Below, piece by piece: positions 26,440 to 35,720 of a stretch of 64,000 nt of DNA. Positions within the stretch are counted from its first letter, which is position 1; the number at the start of each line of letters is the position of its first letter. Origin of the DNA: Oligoflexales bacterium (lineage in GTDB: Bacteria; Bdellovibrionota_B; Oligoflexia; Oligoflexales; JALZUQ01); NCBI GenBank assembly GCA_023301565.1, contig JALZUO010000009.1, positions 1-64,000 on the forward strand, in the 5' to 3' direction. Made by a program: the position numbers and the translations under genes. The notes beneath the pieces were generated by a model. It searched no databases. It saw only the letters and a program-made list of their open reading frames with translations, and had not been told where the DNA came from.

Positions 26440-26450
26440 GAGGGTGAGAA

Positions 26451-27695
26451 CTATAACATACTAAGTATATTCGTTTTTATTTTTACTTCTTCGCATTCTA
26501 CTGCTGGATTACTAGCCAGTGTGACGCCTGAGCCAACCCCATAGATTCCTTTTTGAGTAGCCCAATCCATTTTTAGGCTGCGAATCAACACCCTGGAAGT
26601 AAGCTTCTTGTCTTCTGTGTCAAAAACGAAAAAACACCCCATAGATGGTCCTCGCTCCCGCGACTCTAGCTCTTCGATGGCCTTGCAAACCTCGGGCTTT
26701 GGAGCACCTGTGATTGATCCGGCCGGCAGCATAGAACAAAACAAATCGTGCAGACTAAATTCACTTTTAACCATCCCTTGGACGGTAGACTGCAGATGTA
26801 CGAGCGTGTCCAGTTCCAGCATCTTCTCTGGTTCTACAACCTTTAAACTCCCAGGCTTGCACAAAGGATAAAGGTCGTTGCGCATAAGGTCTGTAATCAT
26901 AGCGAGCTCTGCAGTATTTTTTTTGTAGTCTTTTTTTAGCTCTTCATGTGTCGCCGCCGTTCCTTTGATAGGACAAGCAAACACGTGGCCTCCCTCAATT
27001 TCGACAAAACTTTCTGGGGAAAAACTTACGACTGACTGACCAGCTAGGCTTTCGGAGCTTGCAAACACACAACCCTTTCCATCTTTTCCTCTGGCCCAAT
27101 GCGACAACAGCTCAGTCTGAAACAGGCGTTTTTGATCAGTATCCGCCTGAGCTTCAAACTGTCGAGAGCCACACTCTCTATAAGTCACGTTAGCCCACCG
27201 TAAAAGGTTTAGCTGGTAGTACCTTCCCGAGCGAATGTCTCTGTGAATGGAGCCCACCTTGGCAAAATACTCTGCATCTGTTTGATCAAACTCAATGTTG
27301 CAAACATAGCTTTGCGTCTTTTTAGCTGGCGTCAAAGAAACCGGGTCATGCAAACTCCAAAAACGACCTAGCCGCAAAAAACAAGCCGGGTCCGATTGCA
27401 CGAGGCTATAAGGAATATAAGGTATGTAACCACATAAATAACGCGCCTTAGACGATCCAAACCCACCCATCAAAGGTCTATTTAAAAAACACTCTGCATC
27501 CTTTAAGGTCAGCGGGCGTGCACGAAAAGCCAACGACAAGCTGCCATCTTTCACCAAAACCCACTTCGTTGGGTCAAGCGAAAAGCAGCCTGATACAAAC
27601 CTGTCGACAGGCAGTGCCGGGTACACCCCTTGAAAAAATGGCTTGTCTAACAGAGTTTCACTTCTCCAGTTAAATATTGCGTTTTCTACAGGCAA
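26451..27695 (-). CDS. pabB: Aminodeoxychorismate synthase component I (PabB-like chorismate-binding enzyme)
   Basis: Makes 4-amino-4-deoxychorismate from chorismate for folate synthesis. The chorismate-binding domain is clear: '[12 protein letters not shown]', '[10 protein letters not shown]', '[15 protein letters not shown]' and '[15 protein letters not shown]'. The Lys in PIKGT is typical of PabB, where anthranilate synthase has Ala. The 414-residue length suggests a slightly short N-terminal domain. The start is TTG at 27695, with no obvious ribosome-binding site, so it is uncertain. No PabA or PabC gene is adjacent. It is divergent from hbd. Confidence 0.85.
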   Translation of the reverse strand: MPVENAIFNWRSETLLDKPFFQGVYPALPVDRFVSGCFSLDPTKWVLVKDGSLSLAFRARPLTLKDAECFLNRPLMGGFGSSKARYLCGYIPYIPYSLVQSDPACFLRLGRFWSLHDPVSLTPAKKTQSYVCNIEFDQTDAEYFAKVGSIHRDIRSGRYYQLNLLRWANVTYRECGSRQFEAQADTDQKRLFQTELLSHWARGKDGKGCVFASSESLAGQSVVSFSPESFVEIEGGHVFACPIKGTAATHEELKKDYKKNTAELAMITDLMRNDLYPLCKPGSLKVVEPEKMLELDTLVHLQSTVQGMVKSEFSLHDLFCSMLPAGSITGAPKPEVCKAIEELESRERGPSMGCFFVFDTEDKKLTSRVLIRSLKMDWATQKGIYGVGSGVTLASNPAVECEEVKIKTNILSML

Positions 27696-27744
27696 TTCAT
27701 ACCATACGCAGTATCAAATTGGATTGAATTCGGGGTCTTTGTAT

Positions 27745-28605
27745 ATGAATCTCTCAACAAAATTTAAGAAAATAGGCGTTTTAGGTGCTGGGCAGATGGG
27801 AAGTGGCATTGCGCAGGTTTGTGCAGGCTGGGGCGCAAACGTGGTTGTAGTCGACTCGTCGCAAAGCCAACTAGAAAAATCGCAGGCAGGCATTCAGAAG
27901 TCCGCTAAAAAACTTCTGGACAAAGAGCGGATTTCTCCCGAGGCGCACGCTTCAATAGCAAGCAACCTGAGTTTTTCGACAGAACTAAAAGATTTTGCAG
28001 AATGTGACCTCGTCATAGAAGCAATTGTTGAAAATGAAAAAATCAAAGCAGAGGTGTTGGCGAAAATCTCACACCTTGTAAAAGAAGACTGCATCCTGGC
28101 TTCGAACACCTCTTCGATTCCGATCACGAGACTTGCAAGCGCAACCAATCGCCCAGAAAAGTTCATTGGCATGCATTTCATGAATCCAGTTCCAATCATG
28201 AAGCTTGTAGAGATCATCCCAGGAATGGCCACCGATGAAGAAGTAAAAAAAGATATCCGAGAGCTTGCAGTAGCATTTGGCAAAGAAGTGTCGATGAGCC
28301 AAGACTATCCTGGGTTTGTGATTAACCGAATATTGATGCCCATGATCAACGAAGCGTTTACCGCCCTCATGGAGGGCGTTGCTAGCCCGGAAGATATAGA
28401 CAAAGGGATGAAGTACGGGACCAACCAGCCTATGGGGCCGCTGGTTCTTGCTGACTTTATTGGATTAGATACTTGCCTAGCTATTATGGAAGTTCTCCAT
28501 GATGGCTTAGGTGATTCGAAGTACAGGCCCTGCCCCCTACTACGTAAGTACGTAGAAGCTGGCTTTCTCGGCCGAAAATCAGGCAAAGGTGTCTACAGTT
28601 ATTAA
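27745..28605 (+). CDS. hbd: 3-hydroxyacyl-CoA (3-hydroxybutyryl-CoA) dehydrogenase
   Basis: NAD-dependent oxidation or reduction of 3-hydroxyacyl-CoA in beta-oxidation or butanoate metabolism. The Rossmann motif '[21 protein letters not shown]' is near the N-terminus, followed by '[11 protein letters not shown]', the catalytic His in '[12 protein letters not shown]' and '[15 protein letters not shown]'. At 286 residues it is a single-domain enzyme. The ORF track starts 34 codons earlier; ATG 27745 fits the family's N-terminus. The enoyl-CoA hydratase gene follows. Confidence 0.93.
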   Translation: MNLSTKFKKIGVLGAGQMGSGIAQVCAGWGANVVVVDSSQSQLEKSQAGIQKSAKKLLDKERISPEAHASIASNLSFSTELKDFAECDLVIEAIVENEKIKAEVLAKISHLVKEDCILASNTSSIPITRLASATNRPEKFIGMHFMNPVPIMKLVEIIPGMATDEEVKKDIRELAVAFGKEVSMSQDYPGFVINRILMPMINEAFTALMEGVASPEDIDKGMKYGTNQPMGPLVLADFIGLDTCLAIMEVLHDGLGDSKYRPCPLLRKYVEAGFLGRKSGKGVYSY

Positions 28606-28630
28606 TACAGACTTTTAGTTGGAGTTGGGC

Positions 28631-29404
28631 ATGGAATTTTTAAATATTCAGTCAAAAAAACATGTATTTGAAGTAGAGATTGCCAGGCCAAAGGCACTCA
28701 ATGCTTTAAATCTTGGAGTACTAGAAGAGCTAGAGCAGGCCTTGACTCAGGTTACATCCGATCACCGCGTGGTGGTCCTTAAAGGGTCGGGGGAAAAAGC
28801 TTTTGTTGCAGGCGCAGACATCTCGGCTATGGTCAAACTAGATGAAGCTTCGGCCAAGGGTTTTTGCAGCTTAGGTCAGCGCGTTACCACAAAAATAGAA
28901 GCACTCGAGCAAGTTTGCATAGCCGTGGTCGATGGATTTGCACTGGGCGGGGGCTGTGAGCTTGCCCTTGCTTGTGACCTCGTTCTGGCTTCAGAAGAGG
29001 CCCGGTTTGGGCAGCCTGAGACTCTTCTCGGACTTATACCGGGCTTTGGAGGCACCCAAAGACTCGTGCGGCGAATTGGCCGAGCAAAGGCTATGCATAT
29101 GCTAACCACAGGAGCAAAGCTATCTGGGCTGGAAGCAGAAAAAGCTGGACTTGTTTCTGTTTGTGTACCCAAAGATCAGTTAAACGCAGTAGTCGAAAAA
29201 ACTGTAGGGAAAATACTTCAATCACCGCTTTCAGCCTTAGGTAGATGCAAAAAACTAAGCTTAGAAGCTGAATATAAAGAACTGAAAAATGGGCTTGAGC
29301 GTGAAAAAGACGAGTTTTCAAAACTGTTTTCTGGCCCGGAGGCCAAAGAGGGAATGCAGGCTTTTTTAGAAAAAAGAACGCCAAACTTTGCAGCAAAGCC
29401 CTGA
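28631..29404 (+). CDS. Enoyl-CoA hydratase (crotonase family)
   Basis: Hydrates 2-enoyl-CoA to 3-hydroxyacyl-CoA, the step before Hbd. The oxyanion-hole segments 'KAFVAGADISAM' and 'GFALGGGCELALACD' are present, with the catalytic Glu in 'CELA' and a second Glu in 'FGQPETLLGLIPGFGG'. The start is ATG 28631 with GGAG 8 bases upstream; the TTG at 28619 is rejected. It lies 25 bp after hbd, a two-gene unit for short-chain acyl-CoA conversion. Confidence 0.92.
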   Translation: MEFLNIQSKKHVFEVEIARPKALNALNLGVLEELEQALTQVTSDHRVVVLKGSGEKAFVAGADISAMVKLDEASAKGFCSLGQRVTTKIEALEQVCIAVVDGFALGGGCELALACDLVLASEEARFGQPETLLGLIPGFGGTQRLVRRIGRAKAMHMLTTGAKLSGLEAEKAGLVSVCVPKDQLNAVVEKTVGKILQSPLSALGRCKKLSLEAEYKELKNGLEREKDEFSKLFSGPEAKEGMQAFLEKRTPNFAAKP

Positions 29405-29443
29405 ATCCGTTATAGTACGCGCAAGGTCTAGCAGGACTAAAAT

Positions 29444-29487
29444 AAGTTCTAAAAACCGCCTCCTCATAAGCGGTTTCATGAGAACTT
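29444..29487 (+). promoter_or_regulatory. Two-tier hairpin in the leader of the H1-like gene
   Basis: An inner perfect stem, AAACCGC/GCGGTTT, is nested inside an outer stem, AAGTTCT/AGAACTT, making a 44-base structured element. It is 40 bp after the enoyl-CoA hydratase stop and 27 bp before the start of the Lys-rich protein gene. There is no T-tract, so it is more likely a leader or processing structure than an intrinsic terminator. Confidence 0.5.
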
Positions 29488-29514
29488 GCGTATGGTTAAA
29501 AGGAGAAAAAGCCT

Positions 29515-29982
29515 ATGATGGAAATTTTTACTAAATTGCAAAAAGATATCCAAAAGCTGCAAAAAACCGTTGAGAAGGAAACCAATCAATGGATGAAAAC
29601 AGCTAAGAAAGAACTGTCTAAAAAAGCAATTGAAAAAAGACGTAAAGAGATCAAAAAGATGCTCGGTGAAACTTACAAAGATTTTGAACCGACCGTCCAG
29701 AAGTACCTTAATACTGTCCAGTCTACAGCATTGAAAGCCAGCAAAGATTTTGAAAAGAAATTTAGCGGCAGCATTGCTAAAGCAAGCACTGCAATCAAAA
29801 AGGCGGGAGCCAGCTTTCAAAAGAAAAAACAGAAAGCAAAGCGCAAAGCCACAAAAAAGAAAACTGCGACACGTAAAAAAGCCACTACTAAGGTTAAAGC
29901 CGTAAAAAAAGTTACTAAAAAGGTAGCCAAGAAAAAAACAACTAAAAAGAAAGCCGCGCGCAAGACCAGCAAACGCTCCTAG
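29515..29982 (+). CDS. Histone H1-like Lys-rich DNA-binding protein
   Basis: The N-terminal 95 residues are helical and charged, possibly a coiled coil ('KLQKDIQKLQKTVEKE'). The C-terminal 55 residues are almost entirely Lys, Ala, Thr and Arg in 'KKKT', 'ARKK' and 'VKKV' units, like the tail of histone H1 or bacterial H1-like proteins. A role in nucleoid compaction is inferred. AGGAG lies 9 bases before ATG 29515; a second ATG follows directly. The 184-residue ORF on the other strand, rich in Phe and Cys, is a shadow. Confidence 0.75.
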   Translation: MMEIFTKLQKDIQKLQKTVEKETNQWMKTAKKELSKKAIEKRRKEIKKMLGETYKDFEPTVQKYLNTVQSTALKASKDFEKKFSGSIAKASTAIKKAGASFQKKKQKAKRKATKKKTATRKKATTKVKAVKKVTKKVAKKKTTKKKAARKTSKRS

Positions 29983-30103
29983 CGAAGCTGACAAAAACCT
30001 AAACCCTGCTAAGACAACCCTAGAAGCCAAAGTTTACTTTTGGCAACTAACGGGCCTTAATAAGCCCACCGGCAAGAAGCGACCTTTTACTGTAAGGGCT
30101 CAC

Positions 30104-31117
30104 ATGATTCAAATAGAGCCAAGCAGTAAAAGGTCACTTTTGTCCTGGTTCCAAAAAAACCGCGCACCGCACCCGTGGCGAAAACTTTGGGCTAAAAGCA
30201 AAGACCCTTATGTCGTTTGGGTTTCGGAAATCATGCTGCAGCAAACACGCATCGAAGCTGTGACGCCAAAGTACATCCACTTTCTAAAAAAATTCCCGAC
30301 CATTGCAGCACTTGCAAAATCCAAAGAGTCTGACTTAAGAGAAGCTGTATCTGGGCTTGGTTATTATAGGCGTTTTAAGTGGATGACAGAAGCTGCAAAG
30401 TCTCTTCACGAGATGGATAAAGAGTTTCCGCGGACCTTTGAAGATCTTTTAAATGTGAAAGGCATCGGCAACTATACAGCCTCGGCCATTTCAAGCATCT
30501 GCTTTAACGAGCAAAGAGCGGTTTGCGATGGCAATATAGAGCGTATCTATTGCCGTATACACAATATCCAAAAACCCTCGAACGACAGCTCTGTCAAAAG
30601 CGAAGCTGCGCAATGGGCTACCGCCCAACTTCCCTCAACAAAGCCTGGCGCTTGGAACGAGGCCATGATGGAGCTCGGGCAAAAAATATGCACGCCTACC
30701 TCACCTGACTGCCAAAATTGTCCTATCGCCATTCCATGCTCAGCGAGAAAGACCAATACTCAACACCTTGCGCCTGCAAAAAAGGTAAAACCCACGAAAA
30801 AACATATCGCACTCAAAGCACATGTCCTCATATCCCAAGTAGGCAAGCAGATGAAAATAGGTTTGATCAAGCGGTCGGAGAAACACCGATTCTTACGCGA
30901 CATGGTTGGCTTTGACTTTGAGATTACTGATGCAGACCCAGCTACGGCTAAGTTTAAACACACTATTACAAACCATTTGATTTTAGGGTCTGTGGTCATC
31001 AAAAAAATCAAGAACCCACGTAAAGGTTTTACGTGGGTTGATTCTAGGCTGTTAAAAAAAGCGCTGCACAGCTCTCTCGATAAAAAGATCTGGACTGCAG
31101 CACTTCAGGTTCTTTAA
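30104..31117 (+). CDS. mutY: A/G-specific adenine DNA glycosylase MutY
   Basis: Removes adenine mispaired with 8-oxoguanine. It shows the catalytic Glu42 in 'VSEIMLQQTR', the helix-hairpin-helix 'VKGIGNYTASAI', the catalytic Asp in 'AVCDGNIERIYCR' and the [4Fe-4S] ligand pattern C-x6-C-x2-C-x5-C ('CTPTSPDCQNCPIAIPC'). A C-terminal Nudix-like domain (about residues 235-330) ends the protein. Length 337 residues, typical. AAGGG precedes the ATG. Confidence 0.95.
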   Translation: MIQIEPSSKRSLLSWFQKNRAPHPWRKLWAKSKDPYVVWVSEIMLQQTRIEAVTPKYIHFLKKFPTIAALAKSKESDLREAVSGLGYYRRFKWMTEAAKSLHEMDKEFPRTFEDLLNVKGIGNYTASAISSICFNEQRAVCDGNIERIYCRIHNIQKPSNDSSVKSEAAQWATAQLPSTKPGAWNEAMMELGQKICTPTSPDCQNCPIAIPCSARKTNTQHLAPAKKVKPTKKHIALKAHVLISQVGKQMKIGLIKRSEKHRFLRDMVGFDFEITDADPATAKFKHTITNHLILGSVVIKKIKNPRKGFTWVDSRLLKKALHSSLDKKIWTAALQVL

Positions 31118-31126
31118 TTCTTTATC

Positions 31127-31546
31127 TTAGTATCCGCAAGATGAGCCTGCACCGCAAGAGTGTCCGCCACCGCCGAACAGTCCACCACCGTTAAACAATC
31201 CGCCGCCAAACAAACTGCCTAGACCGCTAGCCAGACCTGAAGGATCAAACGGCTGAGGCGCAATAGGGATAATATTTGTAGGGCCAAACGGTTGAGCTAA
31301 GCCTTGGTTCGAGAACGGGTCCACATAAGGGACTGGCTGATTGATCGAAGGCGTCAAGGTTGACGCTGGGTTGTAAACAGAAAGATTGTTGGTTGGCAAC
31401 ACACTAGGGTTTGTTGTCGTGGGAGATGAGATTACGTTGGTCCCAGTAAAAGTTGTGTTAGCATCTGCTGCTTGCTCGGAAGAGCCGCAAGCTACAGCTA
31501 GCATTGCAAAGCTTAAAATCATAAAAATTGTAACTGGCTTCTTCAT
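31127..31546 (-). CDS. Gly-rich lipoprotein of unknown function
   Basis: The start is ATG 31546, where AAGGAGAGG lies 7 bases upstream; the ORF track starts 8 codons too early. The signal peptide ends 'MLAVAC', a lipobox with Ala at -3. The mature part is low-complexity: Asn/Thr/Pro-rich in the middle and, at the end, Gly/Phe-rich repeats ('GGGLFNGGGLFGGGG') followed by a cysteine-containing tail, 'SCGAGSSCGY'. No known function. It converges on mutY 9 bp after its stop. Confidence 0.7.
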   Translation of the reverse strand: MKKPVTIFMILSFAMLAVACGSSEQAADANTTFTGTNVISSPTTTNPSVLPTNNLSVYNPASTLTPSINQPVPYVDPFSNQGLAQPFGPTNIIPIAPQPFDPSGLASGLGSLFGGGLFNGGGLFGGGGHSCGAGSSCGY

Positions 31547-31747
31547 TGTAGCCTCTCCTTCATTGGACATAGTTTTTGACCTGGGTACTTATCGGCATTC
31601 TCACACCAAAAATGAAGAAATTGCCTACCAAGCTTAAACCATGCTTGAATTCAATGAGTTAGAGCTCTCTAAAAATAGAATTAAATTATAAAAGAGGTTT
31701 GAAGCTAAAAATTTTACCGCAAGACTGTCAACAAATAAGACAGAAAC

Positions 31748-32437
31748 CTAGCCCCGTAAAAGTTCTTCCCACTTTAGGTTTGTCACCTTAGCAAGGCCGC
31801 CAATCAGTAGAAACAAAGCAACCATCATGACCACCATACACGGTATAGCAATCACAACGTAGCTAAGCCCGGTGAAAGATCCGATTTCATCGACGTAGGC
31901 TGGTGTTTGTGGAGGGCTTACGACCATTCGGTTGGCAAGCCAAAAATTCATTGCAGAACTTAGCAAAAACGACCCGGCAAGCATATAGGTCGCATTGGTT
32001 AACAAACCAGTTACGCCTTGTTTTTTTTCTTCTGTATCCAAAGACTCTTCTATTTTGTTGATATCTAGCAACTGGTCATTATACAAAAAAGTCTTAATTA
32101 GCGGCTTTGAAGTCCACTGCGAAAAGAACACAACAGAACCGATCAAGAAGGGGATTGCAGCCTCTTTTACCGCAAACCAAAATCCAGAAAGGTGCAGTAG
32201 GCCAAAAACCCCTGTAAGCCCTACCCCGACGATTCCTATAATAGAAATCCAGTTCACCTTCTTTTTCGAAAACAGATCAAAAAGCCCGTAGGCCACAGGA
32301 AAAGCAATACCTATAAGTAGAGCGTTGGTTGGCCCTAACGCCTCAGGCTTTGAAAACTTTGTCATAACAACGACAGGAATGATCACGTTAAACAAGAGGC
32401 TAAATAATGGATTCTCTCTCTTGGCAGTCACACTCAT
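31748..32437 (-). CDS. VC0807-family integral membrane protein
   Basis: Six membrane helices with the pattern of VC0807-type proteins: 'LLFNVIIPVVVMTKFS', 'IAFPVAYGLFDLFSKKK', 'FGLLHLSGFWFAVKEAAIPFLIG'. The family has no established function. It is the second gene after a secreted protein on the minus strand, with about 75 bp between, and may share a transcript. Confidence 0.72.
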   Translation of the reverse strand: MSVTAKRENPLFSLLFNVIIPVVVMTKFSKPEALGPTNALLIGIAFPVAYGLFDLFSKKKVNWISIIGIVGVGLTGVFGLLHLSGFWFAVKEAAIPFLIGSVVFFSQWTSKPLIKTFLYNDQLLDINKIEESLDTEEKKQGVTGLLTNATYMLAGSFLLSSAMNFWLANRMVVSPPQTPAYVDEIGSFTGLSYVVIAIPCMVVMMVALFLLIGGLAKVTNLKWEELLRG

Positions 32438-32512
32438 ACAATTATTACTTCCTAAAAACAGTCAAAACAAAGACCTTGAATGAAAGAGTCAGCACGTTAT
32501 GCTCACCGGCCT

Positions 32513-33151
32513 CTATTCAGCCGTTACAATATCTCCTCCGACTCGAATCGCAAGCCCGCTTATTTTTCCACTTAAGTCAAAACTGCGAATCTTTAAGGCA
32601 GGAAGGCCTTCAACCCTTGAAGCGACAAATGAAAGAGATTGAACCTCTGCATCGTCACCACCAAGGTCGAAATCAGCATTGATGTCGTACACTTTAAATA
32701 AGACACAATCCTCGAGGCCCTGGCACAAGTGTTTTTTACCGGATGAATCTTCTACTAGCTTTGCTTTAAAAGCTTCTGACTCAAAAATTTCGCCATCTGC
32801 AAGTTGAGTATCTATAAAGTCATCTTGAAAATACTCGGCAGGAACATCCATACGCATGGTTCCTGTGGAAGGGATAATCGAAAAACTACTTTCAAAATCA
32901 AACTGAAACGTGGCTATATAACCTGTGCCGTCTCCATTTTCTTCTACCACTACCTCGGCCGTTCCAGAGTCAATAAACCAGCTTGTCCTTTTGCGTAGAC
33001 CCGACAGCTCGTAAGTTGCTTTCTCTGAGACCGCTGCAAGGTTTTCGGTTGGTTCAAACATGCTTTTGGAAAGAGCGAGACTTTCAAGAACCCCGAAAGT
33101 TCCAAACATTCCAAAAACAAGTAGAGTCCAAACAGAGATTACATTTTTCAT
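32513..33151 (-). CDS. Secreted beta-rich protein of unknown function
   Basis: A signal peptide or N-terminal anchor (about residues 6-27) is followed by about 185 acidic, beta-rich residues with a single cysteine pair ('HLCQGLEDCVLF'), consistent with an extracytoplasmic beta-sandwich. No family is recognised. It precedes the VC0807-family membrane protein on the same strand. Confidence 0.65.
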   Translation of the reverse strand: MKNVISVWTLLVFGMFGTFGVLESLALSKSMFEPTENLAAVSEKATYELSGLRKRTSWFIDSGTAEVVVEENGDGTGYIATFQFDFESSFSIIPSTGTMRMDVPAEYFQDDFIDTQLADGEIFESEAFKAKLVEDSSGKKHLCQGLEDCVLFKVYDINADFDLGGDDAEVQSLSFVASRVEGLPALKIRSFDLSGKISGLAIRVGGDIVTAE

Positions 33152-33558
33152 ACGATTTTTACCTTCCTTGAGTTAACCGTTGGTTGCACTGTGATTTGCA
33201 GCGATGAATATAACACGTTTACTCCGCGCAAAAGTTAATCACCCAGAACGCTTGCGTACCAAGCGACCCAGGGCAGGGGTTGTTGTGCTTGAATTAAACA
33301 ACTGAAATAACGAGCATTTTTAGAAAGAACTCTTTTCTTTACCTTGTGAAGGCACTGAACCTTTTGATATACAGAGGCAATCATTGCTTTGCATGAGGTG
33401 CTCGAAAAGGGTGCGAATACATTGGACACCAACGCCGTCCCAAAAAAAAGAGACGGGCAGGTCCGAGCCATTTTGCAACCGAACTAAAAGCGTTCAGTAG
33501 ACTATAAAGCAGGGAGTGCCATAAGAGTGCACCTGCCTTTAAAGGAAAAGGAAGAATC
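33152..33558. other. Intergenic region between divergent genes, about 400 bp
   Basis: It separates the secreted protein gene (minus) and the antiporter gene (plus). It includes a run of eight A between CCGTC and GACGG that could form a weak loop-out hairpin. The 78-residue minus-strand ORF at 33235-33471 has no ribosome-binding site and is not called. No promoter is clear enough to report. Confidence 0.4.
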
Positions 33559-34740
33559 GTGGTTGAGTGGTTGGATGCCCAAGGCGATTATAAATATATT
33601 ATTTTGGTTTCTGCGATTTTGCTTATTCCAAAGCTCATCGCTGTGTTTAGAGTTCCATTGGGAATTTCGGCCTTTGCCCTTGGCTTTATCACCACAAACT
33701 ATATTGGTTACGATAGCTCGGACGAGCTACTCACCGTAATGTCGCAAATTGGTATTACCTCGCTTTTTTTGCTGGCCGGCCTTGAAATAAACATCAAAGA
33801 GCTCATAGAGGAAAAAAAGACTTTAGGGTTTTTTCTGATCCAGTCACTTGGACTGATCTTTCTCCTCGGCTACCTATTTATTTCTATTTTCGGGCTAAGC
33901 TTTCAATCGGGTGTCATTCTAGCGCTCGGCATTATGACTCCTTCTGCAGGATTTATCCTGCACTCGCTGTCTAACTTAAACCTAAAATCTGAAGAAGAAC
34001 GCTGGGTACGTATCAAAGCACTATCTTTTGAGATCAGTGCAATTATAGTGATGTTTTTGACGCTGCAAAGCGGATCATGGGGAAACCTAGGGTTTTCAGT
34101 ATTGATGCTACTTAGTTGTATCGTCCTTTTACCGCTAATCTTTCTATTCTTCTTCAAGTTTATTGCACCACTTGCCCCCAAAACTGAGATGAGTTTTTTG
34201 GTCATTGCTGCCTTGATTGCCGGAATATTTACAAAAGAAATTGGTGCTTACTACTTAGTTGGGGCTTTTATTGCGGGGATCGTCGCCAATGAGTTTAAAT
34301 ACCTGATCAATGCCAAGACAGTCGAACGCCTAGAGCCTAGCCTCGAAGTATTTGTGAGTTTTTTTGTACCTTTCTATTTTTTCTCGGCTGGAATGAAGCT
34401 CGACCAAAGCTACTTTAGCTTGCAGGCAATTGCGCTCGGCTTGCTGTTGCTGGCTATATTTATCCCAATACGCATCGGCTCTGTGTATGCGAGCGTAGCC
34501 ATGAACCTGAGAAACTTCTGGCACGATCGCAGCCGCCTGGCTCTGCCACTGATGCCTACCCTGGTTTTTGGACTGGTCATGGCTGGAGTTCTAAAGGAAG
34601 AGTTTTCTGCAGACAAAACCTTAGTTGGAGGTTTAATCGTTTATACGATTTTTGCCACCTTGGTCCCAACTTTATTTTTGCGTTCAAAAAGCAAGATAGA
34701 CGTTGACACGCCCTCACCTCTAACGGGAGTGGAACTTTGA
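33559..34740 (+). CDS. Cation:proton antiporter (CPA2, KefB/NhaA-like membrane domain)
   Basis: About 12 hydrophobic helices and the CPA2-type pattern: 'IPKLIAVFRVPLGISAFALGF', 'LFLLAGLEINIKELI' and 'EIGAYYLVGAFIAGIVANE'. It should exchange protons for K+ or Na+. At 393 residues it is the bare membrane domain, without the C-terminal NAD-binding RCK domain of KefB/KefC. The GTG start follows AGGAAG. The next gene overlaps its stop by TTGA. Confidence 0.88.
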   Translation: MVEWLDAQGDYKYIILVSAILLIPKLIAVFRVPLGISAFALGFITTNYIGYDSSDELLTVMSQIGITSLFLLAGLEINIKELIEEKKTLGFFLIQSLGLIFLLGYLFISIFGLSFQSGVILALGIMTPSAGFILHSLSNLNLKSEEERWVRIKALSFEISAIIVMFLTLQSGSWGNLGFSVLMLLSCIVLLPLIFLFFFKFIAPLAPKTEMSFLVIAALIAGIFTKEIGAYYLVGAFIAGIVANEFKYLINAKTVERLEPSLEVFVSFFVPFYFFSAGMKLDQSYFSLQAIALGLLLLAIFIPIRIGSVYASVAMNLRNFWHDRSRLALPLMPTLVFGLVMAGVLKEEFSADKTLVGGLIVYTIFATLVPTLFLRSKSKIDVDTPSPLTGVEL

Positions 34741-35390
34741 TTTTTTTTAAAACGATCTTACTAGTACTTCTTCTTTCCCAAGTAGGCCTAGCAAATGACC
34801 TAAACAACCCTTGCCGCAAATTGACCAGGCAAGATAACCACGCCATAGACGAAATTCTACGTATTTTGGATCAACAGAAACTACAGAGAGCAAAAGCCAA
34901 AAAGAAAAAACGCAAAGAGTTCGCGCAGAAGAAGCTAAACAAAAGAAAAACTGGGTCCAGTAAAAAAGCGTGGAAAGAGAAAGCCGAAGAGATACAGCTG
35001 GACTGGTCCGTCCGTGAGTTTGCGGAGCTCTACCACGGCAACTTAGTTTTTAGTCTAAAGACGATTGTAATGGATCGAAAAAACTATGTAGAAGTGGATG
35101 GAGAAAAAATTGTAACACTAGACGCTCCATCCAAAGCATTTATACCGATCCGAATTGTCGTTCAAAATGCCTATACAAAAAAACCAAACCCTCAAGGGAA
35201 AAAAGTCATAGCTCTAGAACCTACTAAAATTGGGCCGGGCACGATCGAAGCTGCCAAAGTCAAAGATCTTGTCATTCGAGTTGTCGGCGAATCGGGAGGT
35301 TTTATTGAGCTTGAGATAGTTTTAGATGGCTCCCCTATCTGGGAAGGCAGTTTTGACAAAAGTGAAGGCAGCCTGTCTACGTTTCAATAG
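34737..35390 (+). CDS. Secreted protein with a Lys-rich linker, coupled to the antiporter gene
   Basis: The start is TTG at 34737, overlapping the antiporter stop by four bases, with GGGAG upstream; this creates a signal peptide ('TILLVLLLSQVGLAND'). A very basic stretch follows (about residues 45-85, 'KAKKKKRKEF'), then a beta-rich domain of about 110 residues. No family is recognised. Tight overlap suggests translational coupling and perhaps a shared envelope role with the antiporter. An intrinsic terminator follows. Confidence 0.65.
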   Translation: MIFFKTILLVLLLSQVGLANDLNNPCRKLTRQDNHAIDEILRILDQQKLQRAKAKKKKRKEFAQKKLNKRKTGSSKKAWKEKAEEIQLDWSVREFAELYHGNLVFSLKTIVMDRKNYVEVDGEKIVTLDAPSKAFIPIRIVVQNAYTKKPNPQGKKVIALEPTKIGPGTIEAAKVKDLVIRVVGESGGFIELEIVLDGSPIWEGSFDKSEGSLSTFQ

Positions 35391-35442
35391 AGAACAGTAC
35401 CTAGTTTAAAAAGCTATAGCTCCGAGCACAGCAGTTCCCAAA

Positions 35443-35481
35443 CCTTATCGTACCTCCAAGCAGGTGGCGTAGGGCTTTTTT
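35443..35481 (+). terminator. Intrinsic terminator after the antiporter operon
   Basis: A 13-position stem with two mismatches and several wobbles, CCTTATCGTACCT against AGGTGGCGTAGGG, has a CCAAGC loop and is followed by CTTTTTT. It lies 53 bp after the stop of the secreted protein gene. Confidence 0.6.
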
Positions 35482-35720
35482 ACCTTTGGTCTGGGCGTAG
35501 TGTCAGCCGTCCGGTAGATTTTAGTAGCCTAGCTTTTGCAGAGTATGCATTTAGCTTTGCACGCATAGCCCTTACTATCAATTGATAGTGCGCTGAGTTT
35601 TCTTGGGTTCTGTAGACGGTAAAAGCCCACATAAAAAATAGAACGTAACAAAGAATTTGACCACAATTTTGACCATGAGCGAACCTCTTCCATAAAACTG
35701 CGCGTAAAAAACAAGAAGAG
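35482..35720. other. Non-coding stretch before tRNA-Arg
   Basis: Between the terminator and the tRNA-Arg gene I see no supported gene. Three overlapping minus-strand ORFs of 63-82 codons run through this stretch and the tRNA itself and are not coding. The region includes a near palindrome, ACTATCAATTGATAGT (35574-35589). I looked for an integrase or attachment-site duplication beside the tRNA and saw none. Confidence 0.4.

Noticed and set aside
29476-30030. 184-residue minus-strand ORF rich in Phe, Leu and Cys
   Set aside because: Composition is the direct reverse complement of the Lys-rich H1-like gene; no independent evidence.
33235-33471. 78-residue minus-strand ORF in an intergenic region
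   Set aside because: No ribosome-binding site, no signal or domain, and it lies where divergent promoters are expected.
35391-35481. Possible small structured RNA (SRP or 6S type)
   Set aside because: No conserved SRP or 6S core motif; the structure is explained as an intrinsic terminator.
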